Assembly (NCBI GenBank): GCA_030630935.1
Contig: DAOVMD010000001.1
Coordinates: 1-42,898 of the forward strand
DNA length: 42,898 nucleotides
Origin: Candidatus Mcinerneyibacteriota bacterium
GTDB taxonomy: Bacteria > AUK180 > JAQVHJ01
Direction: 5' to 3'
The number at the start of each line of letters is the position of its first letter. Position 1 is the first letter of the stretch. Of this stretch, positions 15,416-23,854 are shown piece after piece. The notes beneath the pieces are model-generated. The model was given only the letters and a program-made list of their open reading frames with translations. It had not been told where the DNA came from and did no database searches. A program made the translations under genes and the position numbers.

Positions 15416-16799
15416 TACATGCGGATCATATAAGCTTTCAGAAGAAAAACGTTTTCTAATTTGTAATAATTGTGGGAATAAATACAAGATTATAAATGAA
15501 AATACAATTAAATCCATTAAAGATGAATCAAAAAAGTATTACTTTGATGATATTGATATTTCTGATTTCTCCCAAGAACATAACACTCCCTTCTTCCTAT
15601 TCTCTGAGAAAATAATAAATAAAAACTACACCAAGTTAAAAACAATTCTCTCCGAATTAAAAATTGATCATCAAATTTATTATTCTTTGAAAACAAATTT
15701 TAATAACTTTCTTCTTGAAATAATTAATAAGAAGTTTAATTATGCTTCAGCAGCCTCAATTCTTGAGTTATCAGCTGCAATGAAAGCAGGATTCAAAGGT
15801 TCAGACATAAGCTATGACGGACCTGTTATGCGAAGATACGAGGTTGAATATGCAATTGAAAACGGTGTTAAATTATTTAATATTGACTCAATTGAATCTG
15901 CTGTTATTTTAAATGAAACTGCTGTTAAATTGAATAAAAAACTTAAAATTTCGCTAAGGTTAAATTTTAACTTCGGCAGCAAATTTTTCAGACTAATTCA
16001 TGTTTTTAATGAGCGGTTTGGTTTTTCTTATATTTATTTTAATTATTTTATGAAGAAATTTAAAACTTTTAAAAATTTGAATATAATAGGACTAGGGTTT
16101 CATTTAGGGTCTCAGATATCAAATGTTGAAATTTATTTGAAGGCTTTTAAAAAGTTAATTAAATTAATATATGAAATTGATAAAAAGTACCGAATAAGTA
16201 TTTCTCATATAAATATCGGTGGCGGATTTCCAGCATTAAATATTAAAAAGAATACTTTTTTTAAACTTGGTTTAAGATATTTAAAAATCTCTAATAAATC
16301 AAATAATAATAGAAACATGCTTATCCGGAAGTTATTAAACGGTATATCTATAATCCTTAAAAAGAAAAACCTTCCCATTAAAATCTTTCTTCAGCCTGGA
16401 AGAAGTATTGTTGGAGATGCAGGAATCCTGATAACAAAAATTTATTCGATAAAAAAAGAGTGGGTTTTTCTCGATGCAAGCAATAATTTTCTTCCCGAAA
16501 CTTTCTTAACTGTTAACCGGGATATAATTAATATCTCAAAACTTGGGGCAAGAAAAGATTTCAAATATTCCTTTGCAGGAAGAACACTCTGTGCAGATAT
16601 TTTTAATATAAACGTAAACCATCCCCGTGCAGATATTGGTGATATAATAGTTATAAACTCATCGGGTGCTTACAGTTTATCAAGAGCAAATAATTTTACA
16701 ACACTAACTCCACCAATCTGGTTAATTACAGAAAGTGGTCAAATAAACTGTGTCTCATCCGGAGAAGAGGTAGAAGATGTCATCAGGCGATTTAAATGA
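15381..16799 (+). CDS. Zinc-ribbon/PLP-dependent decarboxylase fusion (fold III, LysA/ODC-like)
   Basis: A 472-residue two-part protein. Residues 11-34 form a small zinc ribbon (Cys11, Cys14, Cys28, Cys31) like Trm112-type ribbons. Residues about 50-472 are an alanine-racemase-fold PLP decarboxylase: Schiff-base Lys104 in YSLKTN, GLGFHLGSQ with His241, phosphate-binding GGGF (280-283), and QPGRS at 338-342, where most relatives have EPGR. Near the C-terminus are RTLCADIF with Cys404 and the SSGAYS motif with Tyr431. Relatives decarboxylate diaminopimelate, ornithine or related amino acids; here the Glu-to-Gln change and the glycan operon argue for another substrate. The TTG start has AAGGA seven nt upstream and overlaps the ligase gene by 35 bp. 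The 3' end overlaps the first methyltransferase gene by 23 bp. Confidence 0.85.
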   Translation: MKPTLTNILKCNTCGSYKLSEEKRFLICNNCGNKYKIINENTIKSIKDESKKYYFDDIDISDFSQEHNTPFFLFSEKIINKNYTKLKTILSELKIDHQIYYSLKTNFNNFLLEIINKKFNYASAASILELSAAMKAGFKGSDISYDGPVMRRYEVEYAIENGVKLFNIDSIESAVILNETAVKLNKKLKISLRLNFNFGSKFFRLIHVFNERFGFSYIYFNYFMKKFKTFKNLNIIGLGFHLGSQISNVEIYLKAFKKLIKLIYEIDKKYRISISHINIGGGFPALNIKKNTFFKLGLRYLKISNKSNNNRNMLIRKLLNGISIILKKKNLPIKIFLQPGRSIVGDAGILITKIYSIKKEWVFLDASNNFLPETFLTVNRDIINISKLGARKDFKYSFAGRTLCADIFNINVNHPRADIGDIIVINSSGAYSLSRANNFTTLTPPIWLITESGQINCVSSGEEVEDVIRRFK

Positions 16800-17571
16800 A
16801 GGATTTGAGTTTTGGGATAAGGTAGGGAAATCATTTATTGACTATTCCACTGCTCCTACAACAAAGTATTATTTTGATGAAGAAATTACCGCAATAAAGA
16901 AACACTTTGAATTATCTCCTGAAAAAACTTTTTTAAAATTAGACCTATGGAATGAAGCAATTAATACTAATATTCTATTTGAAGTAGCAAAATCGGGGAT
17001 TGAATGTTTTGGACTCGATATATCTGAAGGTATTGTTCAGCGTGCCTATAATAAATCCCGTTTTGAGGGAGTAGATATAAACTTTGTAATTGGAGATATT
17101 TTTAATCTTCCATTTAAGAAAAATTCTTTTGATTATTTATATACAATGGGAACAATTGAACATTCAAAAAACATGGAATCGATTGTTTCTCAAATCTATC
17201 AAGTACTCAAGCCCGGTGGGAAAGCAATTATAGGATTACCAAATAGGCTGGATCCTTTTTTCCGCCCGCTATTAAAAAATATAATGGAGCTCTTTAATAT
17301 ATATTCGTTTGGATTAGAAAAGTCATTAGATGTTGCAGAATTAAGAAATCTGTTTTTTAAGAATAAATTCAGAATTTTAAATTCCGGAAGCATGTTGTTT
17401 CTTCCCGGAATATTACGAATAATAGATCTTTTCTTTTTTAAATATTTTAGGTTTCTAACAAAAGTTACGGAAATACTATATAAGCCTTTTCAATTTTTAA
17501 AAAGAAAAATCCCATTTCTTAGACTTTCCGGTTATTTAATTTATATTGTAGTGGAGAAGAAGCAATGGTAA
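16777..17571 (+). CDS. Class I SAM-methyltransferase-fold protein with altered motif I
   Basis: A 264-residue Rossmann methyltransferase fold. The acidic ribose-binding residue is clear (FGLDIS, Asp81), as are FVIGDIFNLPF with Asp107, FDYLYTMGTIEH at 118-129 and the LKPGGKAIIGLP strand at 144-155. However, the glycine-rich SAM-binding motif I is replaced by KLDLWNEA (54-61), with no GxGxG. Either SAM binds differently or the protein has another role. A C-terminal basic/hydrophobic stretch (about 195-260) may contact the membrane. It overlaps the decarboxylase gene by 23 bp and the next methyltransferase gene by 7 bp, so the three are probably co-translated and act on one substrate, for example methylation of an amino or sugar residue of the glycan (inference). 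Confidence 0.75.
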   Translation: MSSGDLNEGFEFWDKVGKSFIDYSTAPTTKYYFDEEITAIKKHFELSPEKTFLKLDLWNEAINTNILFEVAKSGIECFGLDISEGIVQRAYNKSRFEGVDINFVIGDIFNLPFKKNSFDYLYTMGTIEHSKNMESIVSQIYQVLKPGGKAIIGLPNRLDPFFRPLLKNIMELFNIYSFGLEKSLDVAELRNLFFKNKFRILNSGSMLFLPGILRIIDLFFFKYFRFLTKVTEILYKPFQFLKRKIPFLRLSGYLIYIVVEKKQW

Positions 17572-18419
17572 TTCAAGAAAATATTGACTTTTGGAATGAA
17601 GCTGTAAGTCGCAATAAAGAAATATCCGTTATTGGATTCAATGCCCTTGATAACTACCCCATGGCTGAAGATCATGGAGAACTTAGAGAAGCTAAACATT
17701 TCTTCAAACCAATCTCCGGGGGAAAAAAACTTGACATCAGCTGTGGATATAGTAGATTTCTTTTTGAATATGCTGAGAAAGGATTGGAATGTCAAGGTTT
17801 TGATTTCTCTCCTGAAATGATAAAAATAGGAAAAATTTCTGCAGAATCTAAAAAATTAAAAATTGCTTTTTATGAAAATACTATTGACAACTTTAATCTT
17901 CCAAATATTAAATTCTATTATATCTGGTGCCACGATGCAACAATGTATCTTTCCCGTTATGAAATATCTAAATTATTCAATTTAATAAACCGGTATTTGA
18001 AAAAGGATGGAATCGCTTTTGTTGAGTTTCGAAATAAATTTTATGTTTTTGCTCTCTTTACAGAATTATCCAAATTTTTTCTGAAAACTATTTATCCTGG
18101 ATTTCGACATGCGTATTCTATATTAGATGCAAAAGCTTTTTCAAAAAATGCTAATTTGATAATTAAGGATATTTATGCAATAAGCTCAATTCTCTTTCCT
18201 CTTTATATACCTAAAAACTCTTTTGGTGGGTTAAAATTTTCAACAAAAGGAATGCCCGATGAAATAAAAACAAAATTTATTCCATTGTTTCCCGTTTTCA
18301 TTATAAAGTTATTCCAATTTTTATTTTTTTCTTCTTTAAAAAAAATATCTAAAGCCGGCTTTATATTCCCTGCTTATATTTCAAAAGAATTTATTTTTAA
18401 TTCTGGAAAAGAAAAATGA
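17565..18419 (+). CDS. Class I SAM-dependent methyltransferase
   Basis: A 284-residue methyltransferase-fold protein. Motif I is KLDISCGYSRF (55-65), close to the usual LD.GCG.GR, followed by the acidic QGFDFS with Asp80. Later strands have WCHDATMYLSR, where the usual D....l position carries a His/Asp pair, and LKKDGIAFVEF. The C-terminal third is rich in Phe and Lys and may be membrane-associated. It overlaps both neighbours (7 bp upstream, ATGA downstream), so its expression is tied to the decarboxylase operon. Together with the preceding protein it gives two tandem, clearly different methyltransferase-like enzymes. The substrate is unknown; the target may be the decarboxylase product or a terminal sugar. 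Confidence 0.8.
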   Translation: MVIQENIDFWNEAVSRNKEISVIGFNALDNYPMAEDHGELREAKHFFKPISGGKKLDISCGYSRFLFEYAEKGLECQGFDFSPEMIKIGKISAESKKLKIAFYENTIDNFNLPNIKFYYIWCHDATMYLSRYEISKLFNLINRYLKKDGIAFVEFRNKFYVFALFTELSKFFLKTIYPGFRHAYSILDAKAFSKNANLIIKDIYAISSILFPLYIPKNSFGGLKFSTKGMPDEIKTKFIPLFPVFIIKLFQFLFFSSLKKISKAGFIFPAYISKEFIFNSGKEK

Positions 18420-20428
18420 CTTTTCATAAAAAGAATATTGGTTTAATGTTTGACTTTATTTACCTTTTCTCCGGAATTTTTATCTTACTGGCTCTCATTA
18501 TAAAAGTTACGTTTAATCCTCTCATTTCAGCTTTTGCAATTTTTTATTTTTTCCTCTTGATGCCTGGATATTCCCTAGTTAAGATTTTTAAAATAAACAT
18601 TTCATATCCTCATGAATATTTCAATCTTTCCTTTGTGATAGGATTGGCTGTTTTCTCAGTTTTCAGTACATTTTTTCTCGTTACTGAAATAACTTTTACA
18701 AAAGCGATCGTTCTTCTTACAATTTTTTCTATCTCCATATTTATATTTTACAAAATAAAAAGCAGGGAGGGGTTCTCATATAAAAAAAATTATGAACAGA
18801 ACTTTTTAAATTTATTCCTTATTACATTAATGGCAATATTCTGGATATTAATTATTATTTTTAAAGCTCCCGGAACGATGGATAGTTTGACTACAACTTC
18901 TTATATTTCTAAACTTGCTAATAGCACTAGAATAATCTTAATAGATGGATTCTATTCAAATAGACCCTATGATATAATCTGGTTTAACCCATGGGTTGTA
19001 TTCAATGCAATTGCTGCTAAAATCTCTAAGGTTGAATATATTTCATTATTTTCTGTTTTTCCTATACTTTTAATGCCGTTAACTGTTTTTAGTTTTTTTT
19101 ATTTTACCGAAAAGGTTTCTGGAAGTTCAAAAATTGCTTCTATTTCAGTAATTATTTTTCTCCTATTTCACGGTTTAAATGAGGGTTTATGGATATGGAG
19201 AACAAGTTCTTACCCAATGATACTCACTAATTTTATTATTATTCCCACACTTTTAGGAATATTGTTTTCAAAAAAAAATAAAAACATTATGCTTTGGGTG
19301 GCAGGTTTAATTATTTTTCTAATATGTGCAATTCACCTTATTTCTTTTTTCAATATAATTGTTATTCTCTTTAGCATATTAATTATAAATTTAATTTTCA
19401 ATAGTAAGAAAAGTCCTAATAATTCAAAATCATTTTTCATCGTTATAGTTATTGGATTGGTTTTATCAACTATATTGATTTTTTTATTACAACGTTATAA
19501 TCAACACATAGGTCTTTCAAATCAATTTCATCATGTTAAATATGGAATTTTAGAAATATCAACCAATGCTTTCATTGTAGAACCATTAAAATTATTCGTT
19601 CCTCATTATCATGTAAAACCTTGTTTTTCAACCAGGTACTTTTACTGGTTCTGCACAATTTCAGTATTCCTTTTAATTCCTTATTTTAAAAAATCAAATT
19701 CTGCAAAATATTCCTTAACCATTACTTTCGCTGCTTTGTTCATAATGTTAAACCCAATAATAACAGGTATATTAAGTAATATTACTAGTTATGCTGCAAT
19801 TGGTAGAATTAACCAAATTATTCCTTATGAGTTTATTTTAGGAATTGTTATTGTTTTTTATCTTAATTCATTTATTAATCATAAAAATAAACGAGTTTTC
19901 CTGGAAAAAATCATTGTCTTGTTAATTTTCCTAACACTTTTCTTCGGATCACTATTCGTAAATAAAAGATTAGTCAGGTTTTTCCAATCTGAAAAGTCAA
20001 CAAGCTCCTCAATCTGGAAGATGGATTACGTTATTAATGGCTGCCTTCCTCTATATCTCCATAATCCTAAGGCTTATTACCCCGTACTAAAGTTTTTAAG
20101 AAATATTAAGGAACAATCTATAATTGCTGCTGAGCCGGAACTCTCTCTATTTATCTCATCATATACAAAACATTTCGTTTTCCTAACTGTTCCAAACCAA
20201 AGTCCAATTGGAGCGTATGATCAAATTGATAGAATGGAGGCATATCAATCTCTCAAATCTAAGAATAGTAACTCGGATATAATAAAAAAGATTCTTGTGG
20301 AATATGAGATAGATTATTTGGTTCTTGAAAAAGAGAATTCTTATCTAATAAATAAGTTTGAAAACATCAATTATTTAAAAATCATTTATAATCAAGACGG
20401 ATATCTTGTTTTTAAAATTATTTATTAA
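18416..20428 (+). CDS. Multi-spanning membrane protein, putative GT-C-like glycosyltransferase
   Basis: A 670-residue protein with about thirteen hydrophobic segments and a soluble C-terminal domain of roughly 130 residues. The early helix has FFLLMPGYSL. After helix four or five the loop FKAPGTMDSLTTTSYI places Asp156 outside the membrane, in the position where GT-C enzymes keep a catalytic acid; YDIIWFNPW follows. The C-terminal domain (IAAEPELSLFIS, then IDYLVLEK) resembles that of the protein at 9800-11767, so the two are probably paralogues. A role in sugar transfer from a polyprenyl carrier on the periplasmic side is inferred from the fold plan only. It starts with an ATGA overlap on the methyltransferase gene, and its 3' end overlaps the convergent SGNH gene by 11 bp. 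Confidence 0.72.
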   Translation: MTFHKKNIGLMFDFIYLFSGIFILLALIIKVTFNPLISAFAIFYFFLLMPGYSLVKIFKINISYPHEYFNLSFVIGLAVFSVFSTFFLVTEITFTKAIVLLTIFSISIFIFYKIKSREGFSYKKNYEQNFLNLFLITLMAIFWILIIIFKAPGTMDSLTTTSYISKLANSTRIILIDGFYSNRPYDIIWFNPWVVFNAIAAKISKVEYISLFSVFPILLMPLTVFSFFYFTEKVSGSSKIASISVIIFLLFHGLNEGLWIWRTSSYPMILTNFIIIPTLLGILFSKKNKNIMLWVAGLIIFLICAIHLISFFNIIVILFSILIINLIFNSKKSPNNSKSFFIVIVIGLVLSTILIFLLQRYNQHIGLSNQFHHVKYGILEISTNAFIVEPLKLFVPHYHVKPCFSTRYFYWFCTISVFLLIPYFKKSNSAKYSLTITFAALFIMLNPIITGILSNITSYAAIGRINQIIPYEFILGIVIVFYLNSFINHKNKRVFLEKIIVLLIFLTLFFGSLFVNKRLVRFFQSEKSTSSSIWKMDYVINGCLPLYLHNPKAYYPVLKFLRNIKEQSIIAAEPELSLFISSYTKHFVFLTVPNQSPIGAYDQIDRMEAYQSLKSKNSNSDIIKKILVEYEIDYLVLEKENSYLINKFENINYLKIIYNQDGYLVFKIIY

Positions 20429-21389
20429 TATTTGGAATGATTACTTCTTTAATTAAACCTATTAGACTTTTATATCCTGAAAGCGAATAATGACTTTCAT
20501 CAATGAAATCATCTTTATCCTTAATGTGTTGGTTCGCTCTGATCACAGAAATCTCTTTTTCTTTGCCGATTTGAACAACAATGTCATTGTAAGCTAGAAC
20601 ATTAAAACGCCAATTGTCCTCTGGAATTATTGCATGAGGATTAATCGCTCTGGTTAATAATATTATTTTTATTCTTTCTTCCGAACAAATTTTTATCATC
20701 TCGTTATAGTTTGCTTCGAATTCTGTTTTTGAAACGCGTGGAATTTTCTTCAAATTACTTTTCTTTCTTATAATTGAATAAAAGTAATGATAAGTTCTAC
20801 TATTTAATAAAAATCTTTTCATAACAATATTTATCTTTGACGTTTTTTTTATTATTTCGGAATCAGTATAGCTTTTTACAGGAACAGCATCATTCCAACC
20901 AAAATTAATTATCACTATATCCGGATGATGTTTAATAACCTGCTTCAACAAAATAAGACCCTGAGTTGATGAATAACCATAAATGCCTAAATTATAAACT
21001 TCATATTCATGTCTACTTTTATTTTTATTCAATGATTCTTCTAATAGTTCCGGATACGAATATTTTAGGTTACCAAGGGTGTTTGAATCACCAATGCAAA
21101 ATATTCTAAGCTTTCCCTTTTTCTTTTCTTCTGGGAATTCTCTTGTATGAAAGCCATAAGAATTAAAAGCAGGTGAATTAGGATTACCTCTCCATAAGAG
21201 ATTTTCATCTTCTGTAAAATGACCATCATTATACATATGATGTAATCTCCAGTCGTCTTCAATTACTAATGCCTTTTCCATTGTCTTCACACCAAAAAAT
21301 GCAAAAGTATATTCGAGGATGAAAAACAATACTATAGGAATGGAAATAGCAAATATTATTTTTGCTAAAAGATTTTTCTTTATTTTCAT
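20418..21389 (-). CDS. Membrane-anchored SGNH/GDSL-fold protein (third of three)
   Basis: A 323-residue protein with one N-terminal helix (about 9-30) and a compact SGNH domain. FCIGDSNTLG carries the classical GDS with Ser102. LGIYGYSS supplies the oxyanion Gly, NFGWND has Asn166, and the C-terminal IDESHYSLSG carries the Asp297/His300 dyad. This is the most canonical GDSL protein of the three. It is the last gene of the nine-gene Wzm/Wzt operon (its start overlaps the GT4 stop by one base) and converges with the multi-spanning gene at 18416. It could be an O-acetyl esterase or acyltransferase acting on exported glycan; direction and substrate are not visible. Confidence 0.82.
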   Translation of the reverse strand: MKIKKNLLAKIIFAISIPIVLFFILEYTFAFFGVKTMEKALVIEDDWRLHHMYNDGHFTEDENLLWRGNPNSPAFNSYGFHTREFPEEKKKGKLRIFCIGDSNTLGNLKYSYPELLEESLNKNKSRHEYEVYNLGIYGYSSTQGLILLKQVIKHHPDIVIINFGWNDAVPVKSYTDSEIIKKTSKINIVMKRFLLNSRTYHYFYSIIRKKSNLKKIPRVSKTEFEANYNEMIKICSEERIKIILLTRAINPHAIIPEDNWRFNVLAYNDIVVQIGKEKEISVIRANQHIKDKDDFIDESHYSLSGYKSLIGLIKEVIIPNINK

Positions 21390-22483
21390 TACAACTTCAA
21401 CGTCATTATAATTTTTTCTAATGACTTTTCCATTTTAAATTGTTTTACTATTTTGCTTGCTGAATCAGACAACTGATTTGTTTTCCCTTTATTATTTAAT
21501 AAGCTTTCGAGTTTTCTTGAAAGGGTTTCAGCATTGCCATATTTAAAAAACAAAATATCCTTACCATCCTTAAAATATTTCACCAGTTCCTGAATTGGTG
21601 TTGCAATTATCGCACACTCATTTGCTGCGGCTTCAAGAATAACAAAAGGAAAGCCTTCATAAAAGGAAGATAGTATGAATATATCTGCATGTGAAAATAA
21701 TTTTGCAGGATTTTCAACAAAACCAGGAAATTCTATAAATCCTTCTTCTATTAATTCACCCGCAAGTTCAATAAACTTCTTTTTATCAGGGCCATCTCCG
21801 GCAATAATTAATTTAAAATTAACAACTTCCTTTTTTCGTAATATCTTTATCGCTTCTATTAAAACAGAAAAACCTTTCTTCTCATCTTCAAACCTACCAG
21901 CAGAAATAAGAATTGTTTTTTCACTCGACTGCTGTGGTCCCTTATAAATCAATTCTTCTGAAATACCCGGATTAAACATAACAAGCTTATCTTTTGGAAT
22001 GTCTTTTAATTCATCAAAGATTTCATCAGAAATACAAAATACTCTTTCAAATAAAGAGAATGTTTTTATATCCAATTTTTTATATAGTTTCTTTTTTCTA
22101 CGTAAGTTCGATGTCATAAAGGGAGATTCATATACATCAAATCGAAACGCATATAACTTAAGTTCTGGTTTTCTTTTCTTAAGGGCTCCACCTATTCTAT
22201 TTGCAAAGGAGTCAAAACAAAAAACTTTTTCTATTCGTCTTTCTTCAATTATCCTGTTTATCTCTTTTAATTGAAATTTTAAAAACAAACGACTAAATCT
22301 TTGTGTCGTGATTCCGATTCCTTTCTTTTCGAGGATCTTTGTAATAATAGAATTTTCCCTGACTAAAAAATGTTGTTCTGTATTCAGTTCTATAAATTTA
22401 TCAACTAATGCAAACAGCATGCGTTCCTGTCCACCAAAAACCTCACCATACCTTTGCGCTATGTCAATGTATAGAATACTCAT
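21389..22483 (-). CDS. GT4 (GT-B fold) glycosyltransferase
   Basis: A 364-residue retaining glycosyltransferase of the GT4 group. The N-terminal half has the usual acceptor-side glycine loop EVFGGQERML. The linker has LISAGRFEDEKKGFSVLIEA, followed by IAGDGPDKKKF, and the donor-binding EX7E signature appears as YEGFPFVILEAA near residue 290. The enzyme would add a sugar from a nucleotide donor to the growing lipid-linked glycan in the cytoplasm. Acceptor and sugar cannot be read. It sits between the tandem GT pair and the SGNH gene in the exporter operon, three bases after the preceding stop, and overlaps the SGNH start by one base. Confidence 0.87.
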   Translation of the reverse strand: MSILYIDIAQRYGEVFGGQERMLFALVDKFIELNTEQHFLVRENSIITKILEKKGIGITTQRFSRLFLKFQLKEINRIIEERRIEKVFCFDSFANRIGGALKKRKPELKLYAFRFDVYESPFMTSNLRRKKKLYKKLDIKTFSLFERVFCISDEIFDELKDIPKDKLVMFNPGISEELIYKGPQQSSEKTILISAGRFEDEKKGFSVLIEAIKILRKKEVVNFKLIIAGDGPDKKKFIELAGELIEEGFIEFPGFVENPAKLFSHADIFILSSFYEGFPFVILEAAANECAIIATPIQELVKYFKDGKDILFFKYGNAETLSRKLESLLNNKGKTNQLSDSASKIVKQFKMEKSLEKIIMTLKL

Positions 22484-22486
22484 AAT

Positions 22487-23854
22487 TTATCCATTTAAAA
22501 ATGCTGCAAGTTTTCGTTTTAAAATTCTAAAAAAGTCTGCCGGGTGATAAATTAACTTAAAAAAAGTATGTAGTTTCTTTATTACTGCCTTGGTTCGATT
22601 ATAATTTGCTACTTGATTGTGGTCTGGGCTGCAAGCCGGATTATTAATCCAAGTTTTTAGTGGTTTTAATAAAACTTTCGGAGAAAATTGCTGATTAACA
22701 AAATCCTTGCATTTAGAAGAAAGCTTTTTATACTCTTCTCTATTCAACTTAGAAGCAGTAAGAATATTTTCCACAAAACGTTCAGTATCACCAATAGGGC
22801 TTACAAGCCCAAGTCCTTGTTTATTTACAATCTCTGTTATTTCCGAGCCTTTTGTAGAAAGAATCGGAAGTCCTAATCTTAACATCTCTATAATACGATA
22901 GCGAGCTCCAATTAAGGTTTCATAACTATTATTGTCAATGTTAATTCCGAAGTTACAAGCTAAAACATACTTCTCAACCTCATCTGTTTTAACCCAACCA
23001 ATAATTTTGAAATTATCTTTAAAACTTGATTGGTTAATCAAAGTTATCAACTTTTCTTGCTTTTGAGTCTTTTGACCAAAAATATTACCTCCAATTGAAA
23101 GAAACTTGATTTTTGGATTTTTTATCATTGCTCTTTCGAGAACTTTAAAAAGAAAATCTACATCTGTCCAATAGTTAAATCCTCCCATCCAAAATATTAC
23201 AAAATCATCCGGTTTAAATAAATCCAGGTTTTCTCTCCTGAAAACAGGTTTTATATAATCGAGGACTGGTTCAGGGATTATTTCAATAAACTCATATCCG
23301 CTATTTAATTTATTTAATCTTCCAATCCCACCTAATTCTCCGATCAATTCAAATTTCTGGGGTCGGGATACTACGGAAAATTTATCCGCCCTCTGCAAAA
23401 TTGCCTTTTCAATTTTCCAAAATTTAGAAGTAAGGTCTGGGATATTTTCTTTATACGCCTTTAACTGCCCTTCCATCATCATTGATCCATTTAAATCTAC
23501 CCAAACCGGAACATCTATCCCTAAGGTTGCTGCATAAAATGAGGGAAATGAATTAATCCCTAAAATTACATCAGGATTAAAGTCTCTTGCAATTTTCCTG
23601 ACCATTTCATGTTTTCTAAAATGAATCTTATTTAAAGAATAATACTTAAATCCGAATTCTTCCGTATAGAATTTATCTATGATTTCCCCATTTTCGATCA
23701 TGGGAAATTCTCTGATTGCAATTAAACATATTTCAAAATCATGCTTTAAATAATTGACAAAAATACCGGTCCTAATTTCGGGACAGGTTAATCTATCCGG
23801 ATTCTCTTCTGGTAAGGGAGATGTTCCAAATATTAATATTCGTTTTTTACCCAT
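22487..23854 (-). CDS. GT4-like glycosyltransferase, tandem copy 2
   Basis: A 455-residue GT-B-type protein opening with KRILIFGTSPLPEENPDRL. The central DKFSVVSRPQKFELIGEL and FWMGGFNYWTDVDFL mark the second Rossmann half, and INIDNNSYETLIGARYRIIEM fills the donor-binding region where GT4 enzymes have their acidic pair. It is a clear paralogue of the next upstream gene (23847-25211), sharing all these blocks, the length and an F(L)(D/N)G C-terminus, so the two arose by tandem duplication and then diverged. The start overlaps the upstream gene by 8 bp. The acceptor is probably the lipid-linked glycan exported by the Wzm/Wzt pair in this operon. Confidence 0.82.
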   Translation of the reverse strand: MGKKRILIFGTSPLPEENPDRLTCPEIRTGIFVNYLKHDFEICLIAIREFPMIENGEIIDKFYTEEFGFKYYSLNKIHFRKHEMVRKIARDFNPDVILGINSFPSFYAATLGIDVPVWVDLNGSMMMEGQLKAYKENIPDLTSKFWKIEKAILQRADKFSVVSRPQKFELIGELGGIGRLNKLNSGYEFIEIIPEPVLDYIKPVFRRENLDLFKPDDFVIFWMGGFNYWTDVDFLFKVLERAMIKNPKIKFLSIGGNIFGQKTQKQEKLITLINQSSFKDNFKIIGWVKTDEVEKYVLACNFGINIDNNSYETLIGARYRIIEMLRLGLPILSTKGSEITEIVNKQGLGLVSPIGDTERFVENILTASKLNREEYKKLSSKCKDFVNQQFSPKVLLKPLKTWINNPACSPDHNQVANYNRTKAVIKKLHTFFKLIYHPADFFRILKRKLAAFLNG

